NCBI GenBank assembly: GCA_021613335.1
Contig: JAJTWR010000021.1
Span: forward strand, 1,197,501-1,261,500
Source of the DNA: Whitmania pigra
Lineage: Eukaryota > Annelida > Clitellata > Hirudinida > Haemopidae
Direction of reading: 5' to 3'
DNA length: 64,000 nt
Both the position numbers and the translations under genes were made by a program. Of this stretch, positions 11,017-26,000 are shown piece by piece; the stretch's first letter is position 1, and every line of letters starts with the position of its first letter. The notes beneath the pieces were generated by a model. It had not been told where the DNA came from. It was given only the letters and a program-made list of their open reading frames with translations, and made no database searches.

Positions 11017-14000
11017 GTGAGTCACTAAATACTTCTCTTATTACGTAAATTATAGGTCTTGCGTAAGATTTTTTAATATCTCTCACATTAATTATTGTAA
11101 TATAATTATTTAATGCGTATAATATTATCCTATATAGATATTTAATCTTGTTTTATCTGATATAGTGCCTATGTCACAAAAAATAAGTAACACAAAGCAA
11201 TCTTTGTAATGGAGTCTAGTTTATTCTAAGTCTAACATAATATTTGTTTAAGAATTTTACGAAATTCAACTTTAGTCTGTCCACCCTATACGTTCGGCGA
11301 ACGGTGCGAAAATTTCTGCATGTGTGAATCATCCATGTGCCATGGCATAAGTGGTATTTGCTCCAATAAGGGATGCCTGGACCCAATGACTGACGAGTCG
11401 AACAACGAAGATTATTCCATTTGCCCAAGGATGTGTCAGTCCACTAAGATTTTTTTTTTTTTAAATTTGCGTTAACATTTACTTCAGCTTGCATGAATTA
11501 AGGTGCTTATTTATTTTATTTTCACATTGAAAATGATATAAGAATAAGATAACAAATAAATTTCAGAATGAAAAACTTAAATGAGAATGTCTGAACAAGC
11601 AAGGATTTTTATTTGACATTTTAAATATACATGAGGATAAATATATATACGGATAACATTCATCCAGTTTGTGATCAAATGGATCTGGGTTTATCAGCAC
11701 CTAGTTATAATTTATTTATTTAATAATTAACAATGTGAAGAGTAATTGCTAACCGAACATTCTTCTCACGATGAACAATTCGTTCATTATCTCTTATTAA
11801 GGGTTGTGGTAGCATTTCCATATTTTTTTTGTCGTTAAATGTGGTCGCAAATTGCTATAAGGGGATATTTTGATGCTATCAAATATAACTGAAGGGAGTT
11901 GTAAAAAACTAAAAATAAATATAAACTTAGATTGCGAAAGGTTGACCGGTCAGTGTCTCACATTGTGCCAAGGTGGCTCTCCCAGGTTCGACGATCTGAT
12001 GAACTGCACTTGTGAAGTCGGATATCAATTCGACGCTTTGACACTCTCATGCGAAGGCTTATATGCTATTTTTTTTTTTAAGTATTTAACTTACCTGCTT
12101 ACTTATAACTTGCTTTTTAATAACTAACTTGGACTTCAAACATGTGTTTTTAATTGTTTAAATGAAAAATGAAAATATTGGTACAAGAATTATCACACTT
12201 TTTATTGTTTTCAGATGTCAATGAATGTGCCCAACCGCTGACAAAAGACTGCGATGTTTGTCTCAATGTCCTGGGAAGCTTCAAGTGCTTGTGTCATCCA
12301 CCAAATGATATTGCCGTCATTTCTGGGAGGTCTATTTGCAAACGTTAGTAAACCAATCCGTCTACCACGACAATGCAAGTAGTACTAAAATTTTGAAAAA
12401 ATGATTATTTAATGTGTTTTTCATTAGCCTTCTCAATCCATTATTTGGACCTTTGGTTAAATTCGAACGAGTTCATATTTAATGTCAATAAACATTATTT
12501 GATTATTTTGAAAATGCTCGACTCTGCGTTTTTCTGTCGTTTCTCATCTTGAATAACATTGCACCCTTCGCATGAAATAAAACAAATATTTATAGCTCCT
12601 CCCCTGTTCGATGACGTGTGCAGCAACTGCACAAAAGACAAGGTTTGCGAAATTCTGGATAAAGGAGCCAAATGCATTTGTCCTCATGGCTTGTCAGGAG
12701 CATCTGGTGAACGAGTTTGCTATCGTCAGTGTCGAAGCATTTCAATTTTATTACTACGATTTTCACCGGAAATTGAAATAATAAGGGTGATGATGATAAT
12801 GATGACGAAGATGACGGTTATGATGATGATCTTAATAATAACGATAATGATAATATTAATGTTGATAATTATACTAAGAACGATAATAATGGTGTCTCTT
12901 TGAGTGAAGATAGAATACGATGCATCGACCTCATCTACTGTCACATCTGCGACATCGAGGTTGATTACATAACGTGCAGATGTCGGCCAGGATATGTTCT
13001 TGTCGACAATTACGTTTGTATGGGTTAGTCCACCTTACTGCTATTTCGATGTTAAGAATTTTAAAATACAAAAAATACTCAAAAGTTTTCTTGTTAGGTA
13101 TTCTGAGGTTGTAATTGATGAGTGGTTTTGAGTTGAAATTATAGCTTGAAAGTGAAGTGCTCAAGGCGATTCTCGAGTCTAAAACTTTGTTCCCGGATCA
13201 ATTTTTTTGTTCTTGGAGTATATTAATCTAACTGCATATAATACTTCAAAAAAATGATTGGATAAAACTTTGTTGAGCATTTCTTTAAAGCTTCAAGACC
13301 CAAGGATTTAAGAAAATGATTTCTTTAAATGTTGCCTTATAGATTACTGTATGCATGCCTAACAACATGAATCTACTGAGCGATAACTCTAAGAAGAATG
13401 AATAGAAATATAACAATACATTCTTATTTATTTTGGAATGAAATATGAAGCTCTCGGGAGTTGATTAATTACTAATGCAATTACAATTAATATTTATGGA
13501 CATTGATATAATGAATAAAACAAACAATTTATTGGCAATTTATTTGGTTGCTGAAAAATAAATTCTTAATTCCAAAGATATCAATGAATGCGAGAATTTA
13601 CGGTGCAAAAGCTGCGTCAACTTTCCTGGATCCTCGATATGTCAGTGTCCAGATGATTGCATGTGTTCCGATCCCATGATTAGGCCTTGTGAGTGTTTAT
13701 TTCATTTCGTCAAGCGTCAACTTCGAATAATAGACTTAACCGAGAATGATTGTTTTATTGGCGTCGTAGAGGCTGGGTCAAGAGCTCAAATTTTTTTTTA
13801 AATGTTTTCACGATTGAAGTTATTTTAATAGCGGTAAAAATAATACTGTTGTCACTTCAATGAGTTAAAATGAATAGCATAAAACAATTTTTATGATCCA
13901 TTTATAATATATGTGATTATTTTAAGATGACAACAATAATAATCCATATCCATATCCATTAATAATCCATTAAGATGATAAAATGGCTGTTTTTTTTTTT

Positions 14001-17000
14001 TATAAATTTCAGTATGTCACATTTAGCAAAGCAATCGCTGATTCACATTAGTTATACATATTTATATGTATGGCTTAACAAAATGTATAACAATTCTATA
14101 TCGTTTTCCGCGTAAAGTATGCAAATCAACGTACATCACCGTACCTGTGAACTTCAATTACCTGGGGGGCGGAAACTTTCCAAATAAGGCAGTGCTTCAT
14201 TTCATGCATCAGGATATAATGCTTGGCGTGTTTGCTGATGCTCATTTGAAGTACACTAACACCATCAACAGTTTCTGGTCGATTCAAGGATTGTTGAACA
14301 AGGTTTCAACAAACTTTCAATTATTTGCTTCATTAGATTTTCTAATCAGTTTTTAATTGTGATTTGTGGATTGCATTTGAGTTTGAACGATCTGAATTAA
14401 TAAGAAGGATGTTGGTTTATCATACAGACTAGAATAGCCTTATTAAACCACTAAATAAAATGTTATGTTATTTATTGTTATGCTGTTCTTACATTTTCGA
14501 TCCTACCAGACGGTCCCAGGGTCGCTCCTCCGTATTAGCCCAAAAGTTGCAAAACCAGGAAATTTCACAGCATCAGTAACGTTTAGGGTATTTGTTATTT
14601 ATTATTTTATGGGAAATCTCCTATGCTAGCCGGTCCGTCAAAAGCGAGCCAATTATGTCATTTTTTCGAAATGCTCGAATAATCTTTGAATTCAATAATC
14701 GGAAGCAGATTGGTTGAATATAGGAACTCGTGCGTGCTTTTAGATGTAAAATGCTTAAAGTACGAATAACTTAAAATGATTTCACACATCAACTTGGCCT
14801 GTATGTTAAGAGGCTCCTGCAGGGATATGAAAGTACATAACGCATGCATGTCAAGCTCAAATGGTATCGAGGGCCGTATAAGAAAATTTGAGTATAACGG
14901 CGACCCACACCATCAAGCTTAAGAAACATACATAGTTTAACGTGCATACTACAACGAATTTAGCAGCTGTTATCGAACATTTATTAAAAATAATTCAATC
15001 ATCTTTAGCGGTTTGTCCTGAGGCAACTTTTTGTACGTCTGGCTGAAATGTATTTGCAGTTCCAACTTTTGTCAGTAATGACACGTGCTCATCAGCCAGC
15101 CCTGTTCTCTGAATCGTTTTTGTTGCTTTCATGAAGGAAAGTAACTGTTCACATACATACTTGGAACAGAATATGGCCAGGTGTCCCCACTTCCAGGTGC
15201 TTTGCTTTGAGTGTGCAATCGACTGCATTTCTAGTAGTTCCATCTGCAAGTTTTCCTCTGCCTTGACAACATCAAAAGTGAATGGTGATGAGAATAATGC
15301 AAAGTGGTGTTCAAATGATGAGAAATTGCTAAAGCTTTCCCGGAATTCTTTTGACAACAACTCCAGCTGACTCATATTTTGCAAAAGCAAGTACAGTATT
15401 GGCAGTCTTATTGAGCTCTCTGCAGTTGAAGAAATGAAAAATTATCGTGCGACAACTGTGACTTCCAACCTTGTAATTTCAAATTAAGATCACTTAAGTG
15501 CGAAGTAATGTCCGCAGAAAAAGCCAGGTCCTGGGCCCAACTTTGATCTCCAATTATATCTATTATAAATATATATATATATAATTATTTCTTGTCTCAG
15601 CAAATAAAATATTTTCGGCTCTTTTTGACACGGCAACCAACGGAAATGTGCGTAGAATGGAACAGTGATGAACTGATTATCCATGTCTTCCAACAACTGA
15701 CTGAAGTGACGGTGGCATGGCCTTTGATATTTCACTGACTTTGTGACCAAAATAAGCACATGATCCAGTTTTAAAATCTTTGATTTTAGTTTGCTGATGA
15801 ATAACAAAGTGAAAATGTGTAAAGGATGAATCTCGATGAGAGTTCTTAATTTTTGAAACTTAGGCGCAACACCATTATGTCCGTCAACCATATTTTCAGA
15901 ACCATCAGTAGATAAGCAAATCCATAGTCATCCAGAACCTGCTCTACCTTTTCAATGATGTCTTCGCTTGTTGCGGGGTCGTGCATGGGGATTAGTTCAA
16001 TCAGTTCTTCACAAATATTAAATTCACTGTGACAGGCCCTAATGAAAACTGCAAGCTGTGCTATTCCAGTGACGTCAACAGTCTCATCAATAGCAGAAGT
16101 AAAATGTTCAAAGTTTGGATGATGCAGCCTTTAACTGTTGTTTCAAATCATCTGCCATTTCAATCCGTCGAGCAACAGTGTTCCTGGGAAAAAAATTGTC
16201 CTTGAATACCTGTGCATTCTGTAGGCACTCAATGTCAGCTGTTTTTACAATGCACTTCTTTACGAAATGTCCATCACTGTAACATTTCCCGCCCATGGCG
16301 ATTATTCGATTGAGCTTACATCTTGCAGTAACGAAGCGACACTCGCTTGGTTTTATTTTCGTAAAACACGTCAGTTGCTGTGTCAAGCCAGCCTTCAATT
16401 CTTTGAGTCTTGAAATTTGCATTGGGCTTTCATATTTATCGCAAGATCGATGGTTCCTTTCATAATGTCTTCTTAAGTTGTGCTGTTTTGGTGTGACAAT
16501 GCCGTTGTTGCAAATTAAACAATGAATTTTCCTATCCACCATTGTACAAAAATGCTGCAGTTTTCCACGAAACACTCGCTTTTCTTCATCAGTTTTATTT
16601 TCTTTTTAGCTGGAGGTGCAGTAGCAACTTTGTACTTCGTACTTCATTTATATATCGCCATATGCATAGCGTCAGAGGCGCTTCTTGTAACCATTTATAT
16701 AGCGCTCCTTCCCAAGGGCGCTGGTGGCAGTGCAGGCTGGGTTTCGAACACGACACATTACGACTGTTGCCATTACCGCCGTATGCAAGCACGTAACCCA
16801 ATCGGCTAACCTGCATGCCAATTTTGAACCATTAGTAGGCGATACCTCCAAAAACTATGAAGAACTTAAATTCTTAGACTATCAGTGATGGGTTCTAACT
16901 GAATTTTTATAGTTAAACTTTAACTAAATTAAAAAAACAACTTATCTTTGCTTCAAAATCATCAACACTTGCAACTAAATCTAGTGTAATTTTAACGTTT

Positions 17001-20000
17001 AAACTGCAATTTTGGCCATTAAACGAGACAGTTAAGATAACCTTTGTGCGGGCCGCACGTGGGCTTGCAGAGGGCAGCCTGTCTGACTTGCATGACAAAG
17101 CGCATATCCATTTGTCTCTAAGCTATGCTTAAACTTAAACAGATTATATTCTTTGAGTTGCGAGATTTTATGACTGCACCAACACTCCTATACAGTTCGT
17201 AATCTTGGAGTATTTAATCTATCAGTATTAATTAGTTTCAGTGAATATTATGAACAAATGATTTTTAAATAACGATTTCTGTCTAGGATCTCGACATGAA
17301 GGAAGCAATTTTATTATTTTGCGTTCGGCTTTTGGTTTTCAGCATTTCACGAAGAGAAAAATGTTGAAGTTGTACTTCACAATCATGCACTACTCAGAAT
17401 TTTTTCTTCAACCAAATGGTGTTGTCCAGATCGCTATTGCAGGTAAGAAATAAACAAATGTTACCTAAATTTATTTTTTAGTTTTTGTTGTGCATGCATA
17501 TTTTCATTCCAATACAAATGTTCATAACAACGCTACGTTAAAGCTATGTTTTGGGGGTAAGTTTTAGCTACATGTATGTTAGCTAAAGGGTTCATTCTCC
17601 TGCTAATTAGTAATGTATGTTTTAAAAGCTTTCCATATAAATATATATATATATATTTTCATATCATTTAAAGGATTTCCTACTTCACATAACATTGGAG
17701 TTTTACCAAGAATGAAAATTTCGACATGGACTTGCAGCTATGATGGAATATCTGTGAAAGGTGTCATATTATCATTGGTTCCAACAAACATCTCAGGATC
17801 AGCATCACTGAAAACAACGAGTAATACTTACTTTATACACACATATATTCACATGTATCAAGATATTATGTACACATCATTTCTTCACATCTGTTGCAGA
17901 AATCTATCTAACAAATTACAAGATATTATTATTCTGCACATGTAAAGGTCAAAGCAATTGCTGTGACTGGGACATTGTTTGGTAGCGACTCAAAATCGAT
18001 TGCAATTTCTGATTATTCCTTTATATCGTTTATCTATCCGGAAAAAAAGGTGGTGGTGTTGGGTTTTATATCCATCAAGATTTTCACTTTTTTCGAGTTG
18101 CCTTGCCATTTGATCTCAAGTCGTTTGAAGGATTACTTGTCAGGCTAGAACTTCACCATAGATCAATGTTGCTGGGTGTTATATATGGACATCCGAACAG
18201 TAGTACAAAACTATTTAACGAGGAATTCTAAATCCTTGGTAACATCACTAAACGTAGTAACTGTGCGATTTCGATCTAGATCTGTTGTCAAATAGCTCTG
18301 AAGTCCAAGAATTTCAGAGCATGCCGTCTAGTCGTGGATTACATCCAAGAATAACTCAGGCAACAAGAGTCACATCAAAAAGTGCGACAATAATTGACAA
18401 CATATTCTCAAACATCTACGACAGAGACATCGTCACGAAAATAATTATTTATGACATTTCTGACTCCCTTTCCATATTTCCCAATTCTCTTGTGTGCCTC
18501 TTCCAATGAGCTAGTGAGTCAGACCTCATACCCATGCAAACTGCATAACGATGAGAGCAAGGCAACATTTATAAATGCATTAAAGGAAGGAGATTAAACT
18601 GATATGCTATCTCGTTTCAAGGAAGGCCTTAAGTTCCTTCATTGATAAATATTTCGCCATGTAAGACAACTGCTTTCCTATCACCTATAGGCTTAAAAAA
18701 TCTTGTTCACGCAAGAAGCCTCTGGTCTACTCAGCTCGTGTAGAACAAAGAATGCTCTCTACAAAACGTTCGTCCCCAGTCCCTCAGCTGATAACAAAAC
18801 ATTTGTGCAATACCGAAACAAATTTTAAAAAAATCAAATAAACCGCAGTGACCCGTTACTATTCTGATAAATTTGGTGAATATGAAATTAGCCACAAAAA
18901 CTTGGAACTTGATAAAACATTTTTTAAATGGGAACAATAGCCACCCATTCCCCACTACCTTTTACAATAGTGATGGTCGACCTGTGACCCCTTCTTCCAA
19001 GATTGCAGGCTCGTTTAATGCTAATTTCTCAAGTATTGGTTATGAATTTGCCAATAAGATCACTCCAAGCCACAGAAATATCGTGAATAATTAAAGGCCC
19101 CATCTCTCAATCAATATTCTTATCAAATGTCATTTCGGACGAAATCAAGTTACCAAGACAACTGAGACTTCCGGCAGAACCACCCCACCTACACGCTTCC
19201 GATGCCATGGATCGGGGACAGTTAACAGAATCTTCTTGGACCTCGCAAAGGAAATCCTGTTCGACAAACTTAGTCACTACGGATTCAGAGGCGAACGTCT
19301 GGGTTGGTATCGAAGTTATCTACAAAACCAAAGTCAGCTAGTCTCGTTCTATAACTGATATTCATCTTCTGAACTTGTTACTTTGGGCGTGCCACAGTGC
19401 TTTGTGCTGGGCTCGGCTTTTTATCATTTATGTTAATTTTTGTAATTCTTCAAAGATTCTGGTTTTTTGTTGTTTTTGGATATGACCATATTTATGTCTG
19501 CTAGCGATATTATAATTTTGCATAATATTATTCATAATAGTGAACTTGAAAAAGTGGCTGACTGGTGTAATGCAATAAATTTTTGTCTCTTAATGTAAAC
19601 AAAACAGTTTATATAGTGTTTCGCGGCAAAAAACTATGTTTGGATGATCTTTCTATATAATCTAATAAAGCCCCTTCGACTTTATGCACATGGCGCTTTA
19701 TAAATTAATAAATATAATTTAATTATAATAAATAATGTATCAATAATAATTAATTTATAAGTCATAGAGTCGGAGGCTCCTTGTGTTTTCGCTGTCCCAA
19801 GAAGTTCTGAAGAGAATGTCTATTGCTGGTACTCCTTTAACTCGTGTTGCATCTTCTAAATTGCTTGGGGTTATAGTAGATGATCATCTTTCTTAAAAAT
19901 CTCACATGAACCACATGGTCAAAAAGATCTTCAGCAATATTGGAGTAATCTCACGTATACAACGATATACATTATTACAAAAATGACTATCCCATTGTAT

Positions 20001-23000
20001 TACTCTCTTATATATCCATATCTAAATTATTGTAATTTAATCTGGGCATCCAATTACTCTGCTACTTACGTTTCCCCAAAGAAATTACTGCGTGTAGCCT
20101 TGTGTTTATCATACAACTTTCATACAGATATTATTTTCAAGAAGTTCAAATTACTTAAAGTTCACCAGATAAATCTCCATGTCGGTAATTTTATGTACAA
20201 ACTTGATCACCACATGTTGCCTGCATCATTTGGACATATGTTCTCAAAAGTCTCATACTTCCATTCTTATAATATTTGCTCATCTCGGGATTATAGAACC
20301 GCTTTTGCTAAATGAATGTTAAACGCCGCTCCATAATTTTGTTGGTCCAACCGTCTACTCTATGATATCAATTCAAATATCTGGTCAATCAAACATTTGC
20401 TCTTTCAAGAGTCTCTATAAACAACTGCTTATTGAATCACCATAATAACCCGTATAGTTCGACAATCACTCCATCGGCATTTTGAAATGATGTTATTTAT
20501 AATTTGGACATTAGTTCATGGTTGACGGCATGTAATTAGTAATTATGTAAATAGTACAATTGACTGTTTGTATTATTTCAGTAAACACAAATTATGTAAA
20601 AAATTTTTCAGCATGTCAAATTCAAAGGATTAACAGAACTTTGGAAAACTTACTACAATTTACTACGAGTAATATGGATAATCAAAGAGTTTTGGCCGCA
20701 GCTAAAACGCTCACCGTAAACTTCCATAGTAATGAATTTGTTTTATTTTATGATGTGCCTTTGATAAAGAAGCGTTATTAATTTTTCGGCTTCATTAATG
20801 ACGTTTCAAAAAAGTAAATTTACTTGCAAACATGGCCGCCATCAGAAAGTTTGAACCCTTAGGCATAGCGGCTGAGTAGTTCTAAGTTATGTCAATTTGT
20901 TAATGGAGAAGCCAAAAACGTTTTAAAATCTCGACAGGTTCCAAAAATTGCTGGACCCCTGGACCCTCGCCCCTCCCAAACTGGCGGTTCTGCATGTAAA
21001 TGTAGATAGTGTATCGGAATATCACTTGTTATATCCAAATATCAGCTATTGCATTCTAGGAGATGTAATATTTATCTTTTTATGTTAAGCGAATCTTCTA
21101 AGTGCGTTATGCGTCGGTACCGATGGACATGAATCTATTAGTGCGATAATATTAATATCCTTGAAAACTAAAAAGCGGTTTCATTGCAGCCAGCCAGCAC
21201 GGCATTAATATCGCCCAACCGTTTTTATAGCGTTCCAAAGGGCGGTGACGCAGCTAAGGTGAGACGTCTGCTTCTACCAAAGAACACTCTCTGGCGCTTT
21301 TTAGGGTCACAAGAGTTTTTAGGTGCAAGAGCGCGTCCCTCTGAGCTAACCTAAGTCTCTTGTGCTGCTTTTAAAATTTTATTTTGTCTAGAAAATTGTA
21401 TAGGATAATTCTTAAGACATTTCCAAGATGACCTGATGAATGTCTTTCTGATCGTGGTTTGAATTGTTTTAAAGAAAAAATTCGAGTAAATCAGATGGCC
21501 TATGATTCGGTTACCTTTGTGTATAAAATTGGTTCCACATCAGAAATTTGTACAGACAATTGTGACTCACATGTTCAAGTAGATAGAGACATAAGATATG
21601 AGGTATTCACTTATTCAAATACCACTTGTTTTTAGTTATCTTGTGGCTTGGATGTCTTTCCGTTGTAGATAACCGATTCTGCTGCTCGGGATAAATATTT
21701 TTATTGGCGCTTTGAAGCTGACGAGTTGTTAGTTAAGTTTGGCGTTGGGTTAAACACTTTCAAAATACCTGTTGAATTAATCTGGAGTCTCCCTACCAGG
21801 CGTTACAACGTATATCTTAAAAGTGACCATTTTACTTACTTGCTATTTGTTAACTGTCTCATCTCATCAATTATTTTTAATAAATTACTTTATCATACAT
21901 CTTAATAAACAAATTTCAGAAACTACTATTTCTAATCCTATGCAAACGGAAGCATATGCCCATAACTTCGAACCTAGGAAAATCGAGGGGCGAGACTGCA
22001 ATTTTTCTGTTTCTAGCGTTTCACAAGCACTGCAAGACAGAATATTGAAGAAAGTTAGAATCAATTGTACTACGCGCGACACCACACATAATATTTTCTT
22101 CGGCGATTGCAACGAAACAGGCATGTTCTTACGAGTTATCATTTAAAAGCAACACTAATACAGATTTTTTTTTATCTATAAAAGCACCTTCAAATGCAAT
22201 GAGGGTCTGGTTGTATGGCGGCGTTATAAATCCAGATATAATAACACTTAGCTTCCTCGTTAGTGGCAACGTGCACAGAGAGTATTGCTTTATTGACCAC
22301 AAAATTAAGGGCAACGCTGAATTTGTGTCAGAAGAACGCCTTGAGGTCGGTATTCATATTTATGCTATTGTATTTATTGTATTTGTTGTATTTGTTGTAT
22401 TTGTGCTATTGTATTTATTGTATTAAATTACATAAATGTAATTACATTAAGTTAGTTAGAGTAATAAACTTTTGACTGGCTTCTAGAGTGTTAATGGGTT
22501 TAAAACTTTCTAGCCTCATATCGAATCCGACACTTCTGGTGATCAATTGGATATTAAAGTCGAGTTGCCAGACATCAAAAGAAAATTGATTGATGATCCA
22601 ATTCACGAAACAGAATCAAGAGCGTACAGCGTCATTCGAGCCATGAACAGCAATTTAAGAATTAATCATGCCGGTAGTTTGATTGCTGAGGTAAGTATTT
22701 TGAATCATTTTCATATTTTGAGAGTATAATTTCATGTTTTGTTATTCTATTTGAAAGAAAATGTATTTACATAACCATAACCTATGGAAAATGCTTTTCT
22801 TTGTGTCATTAGCAATTATGAGTAGTTTTCGTATTGAAATTGAATATTTCAGTACCAACAAGAAAGATTGGAATTTGCTAAGTTTTTGGAGAGCATCCTT
22901 CCTAAAGTGGGGTCGAGATCAGACATATTTCTTGTGACCAAGTCATTCGAGATTCTCACTCAATTCATTGAGGAGTTGGATGTAAGGGAGGTTGATGCTT

Positions 23001-26000
23001 ACAACGCATCGCCTTATGTGAATAAATTTAAGCAAGTATTAAGTACTAAAGGAAATGAAAAAATTAAGCAGAGGTTCTGCACTGAAGAAGATTTTTACAG
23101 GTTAGTAATGGATTAATGGTTCTTAATGGCTAATTTCTTTTGCAAGCAACTGATGTTCGCCAAATGGATACCTTAATTATAGAATTGTAACTTTGCTGAT
23201 TTATTTCAGTATTTGTATTTCTGACCATCTCCGATTTTTCAGCTTCTCCAAGCAAATAAGATAATTATGAAAATAGATTTCGATACTTTTGATTAAAATA
23301 TATTAAAAGAGGAAATATGTAGAAAGAATAACAACTTTTAAGACTCGACCGGTCTTAAAATGTTGTTATCACTTATGCAAAGTTCATAATTTTTGCTTTT
23401 ACTAATATTACTGCCATGCCTAATCAATTACAACAATAAAGCTTTATGAAAATTAACTATGACATAAAGTTTTGCGCTATGGTTAATCAAGGACATCTGA
23501 AGAAATTTTTTTATTTGTTATTAAATTGTCATTTTATGATCCTCAAGTTCCAGCTATTTAAGCTGACCTATTTAAGATCTCAACCAATCATAGCGTGCAC
23601 TTAATCGGCCATGGATGGTGCTGTTTAGGGTTTGGAAATATCCCTCCCGACTCAACTCGTCAAATAGACAGTCAGGCGGTCAAACGGTGTCCGAGCGCCG
23701 ATGCCTAGAAGGGATGTCCTTGATGTTTTACAAAATTTGTGATATAATTAGGCGCGATTGCAATTGTATTTAATGTCCTCTTTTTGGACAACAAACAAAT
23801 TTAATTGACATCCCATTGTTTCAGGGTTATTTTGAAATCACTTTCAAATTTGGTGTTTGCTTATATTAGAGAACTGGAATACGGCGATGAGTCCACTGCT
23901 CAAGTATTTACAAGCAGCTTTATTCATTCATTAGTAGTTTTCTTGAACTCTTTTATTGAATTTTCTGTTTTTCATCATTATTTAAGGTCAGTTTGGTCAA
24001 ATTTAAGACCATGCTAATAAATACTACAAAGCTTGCTTTGGATAGTGTCTCCAAGCTAGACAGAGACATTACTTTAAACATGGACTTCATGAATATATTT
24101 TTGTTGCACGTACACAGTAGAACAGTCGGTGATCTTGTTGTATTACCGGCAACCACTGAAAGGCCGTTCAAAGTTGAATTCGTAGCGCCGACAACAAATT
24201 TTACAGTCGAGGTTAGTAAATTTATGCTGTAGATTGGTCGATCGATTGAATTATAAGGAAACTTAATTTGTGTGTGATGCCTATGCCTAAATATTTTTAT
24301 TATGTTAATATTTTTACATTTTAAGATTTTATGATAAAAACAGATTACCTGTTTGGTGTTCAATGAAATGGTTGATAACGAAATAAAGTTAAAATTCGTT
24401 CCATTTGTCATACACTTGAAATCTGGAACTCGGATTGTTGACCCTCCTAATGGATTCAAGGCATTCATTTATATAATTATTTATTTATTATTTTGTTCAT
24501 TTAATAGTATAGGGTTATTGGAAAGTAACTCCCAATTCTTAGATATTAATAATTTATTTCTTGTTATAAGTTAAATTTCACAAAATACAAACAACAACTA
24601 CGAAAGTATAACGACGCCGGTAACCATCTCAATAACTAGAAATCAACACAGCAACACGGCTGGCGTTCATAGACAATATTTACACAGAAGTCAATACACA
24701 ACACTCCTCCCTCATTATTCATAATCCTTTAAGTACTCTGGGGGATTTAATGCCCGCCTTGGTAGCTGGTTCAGGTTCCACAGCTGGAATTGTTTCTTGT
24801 CCGGCATCTGAGGTTGTTGCTGACGTGTCCAGAGACATGTCTGCTGGTGGAATGGCAAGCTTCCTAACGAGGTCAGCGAAGCGTTTCACCTGCTTTCCAC
24901 CTGCTTCCACGGTCTTTGCTTGATATGAGACCGACCCTGTAGCTTCCTGGATGGTATCCATTTTGAAGTCGGACCATAACTTTGAATATAGACAGAACTT
25001 TTTTTACTTTTCTTGTTGCAACTGTTTATTTTTTATAGTAGTCTGGATGAAAACGATTTAAACAGTTTTGCCTTCCCGACACCCCGTCATAACAGCCCGG
25101 CGACAAAATAGCCACGTCAAAACATAAAACTCATAAAATAGCTCAATAAAATTTGTTGTAATAAATTAATAAACTAAATTAAATGTAAATTAATCACATC
25201 AAACTAGTTAAATTGTGAGATTTTAAGCAATTCCGCCTAGATAATGGAGAGGTTTAGTGTTGAGCAAGAGTATGAAGACTTTTGGCTTCACATACTTAAC
25301 CTTCGATAAGCTAAATTAAATTGCAGTTCCAAATAAGACACATTGCAATAGGAACTCAGTGTAGGATTGTAATTGTACTTCATTTATATAGCGCCATTTA
25401 TGCATAGCGTCAGAGGCGCTTCTTATGACTATTTATATAGCGCTCATTCCCAAGGTCGCTGGCGGCAGTGCAGGCTGGGTTTTTAACATACATTACGACT
25501 GTTGCCATTACCGACGTATGCAAGCACGTAACCCGTTCGGCTACTCTGCACGGGATCAAAAGAAATTAGACCATCTGATGAAATGGCACGACGTGATGAG
25601 TGTCTGGTAAGGTGAATCACTTTGTGTGGCTCGCTTATGTTGCACATCAATCGATAAGGTAAATTAAATTCTAATTTAAATCAAACTCTTCATTGTACAC
25701 ATTGCAACTGGAACTCGGGGAAGAATCAAAAGAAATTGGACGATCAAAGGAACCGACGTGACTTAATGAGTGTCTGGTAAATTCTCTAAGTGTCGATTTT
25801 ATTTGTGCAGATTGCACATGTTGCTTGTCAATCGATAATTTACATTAAATAACTTCAAAAGTCCGTGGAAACTGAGGGAGTAGCCGAAATCCTACTAACA
25901 TTTTAGACGATTGATCTTCCACTTAATGAAATTTCCTGATACCAGTTAAACTCAAAGCAGTCATAAAAGCATTCAAACCATTAATTTCGAATTAAATTGG

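Larger units (their letters stand above)
14118..22690 (+). other. Polycystin exons 10-18: long unassigned ectodomain (REJ-like position)
   Basis: Nine exons (residues about 378-844) are joined in consistent phase but have no motif I can name with certainty. In polycystin-1 relatives the REJ (receptor for egg jelly) module lies at this position, and I infer but cannot prove that this is a diverged REJ region. Segments include VCKSTYITVPVNFNYL (exon 10), KISTWTCSYDG (exon 12), IGSTSEICTDNCD (exon 14), KYFYWRFEADELL (exon 15) and MRVWLYGGVINPDIITLSFL (exon 17). Exon 16 needs a GC donor (ACAG|GCATGT). Exons 12 and 13 are separated by a LINE remnant; exons 10 and 11 by a hAT remnant and a SINE. 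Confidence 0.6.
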
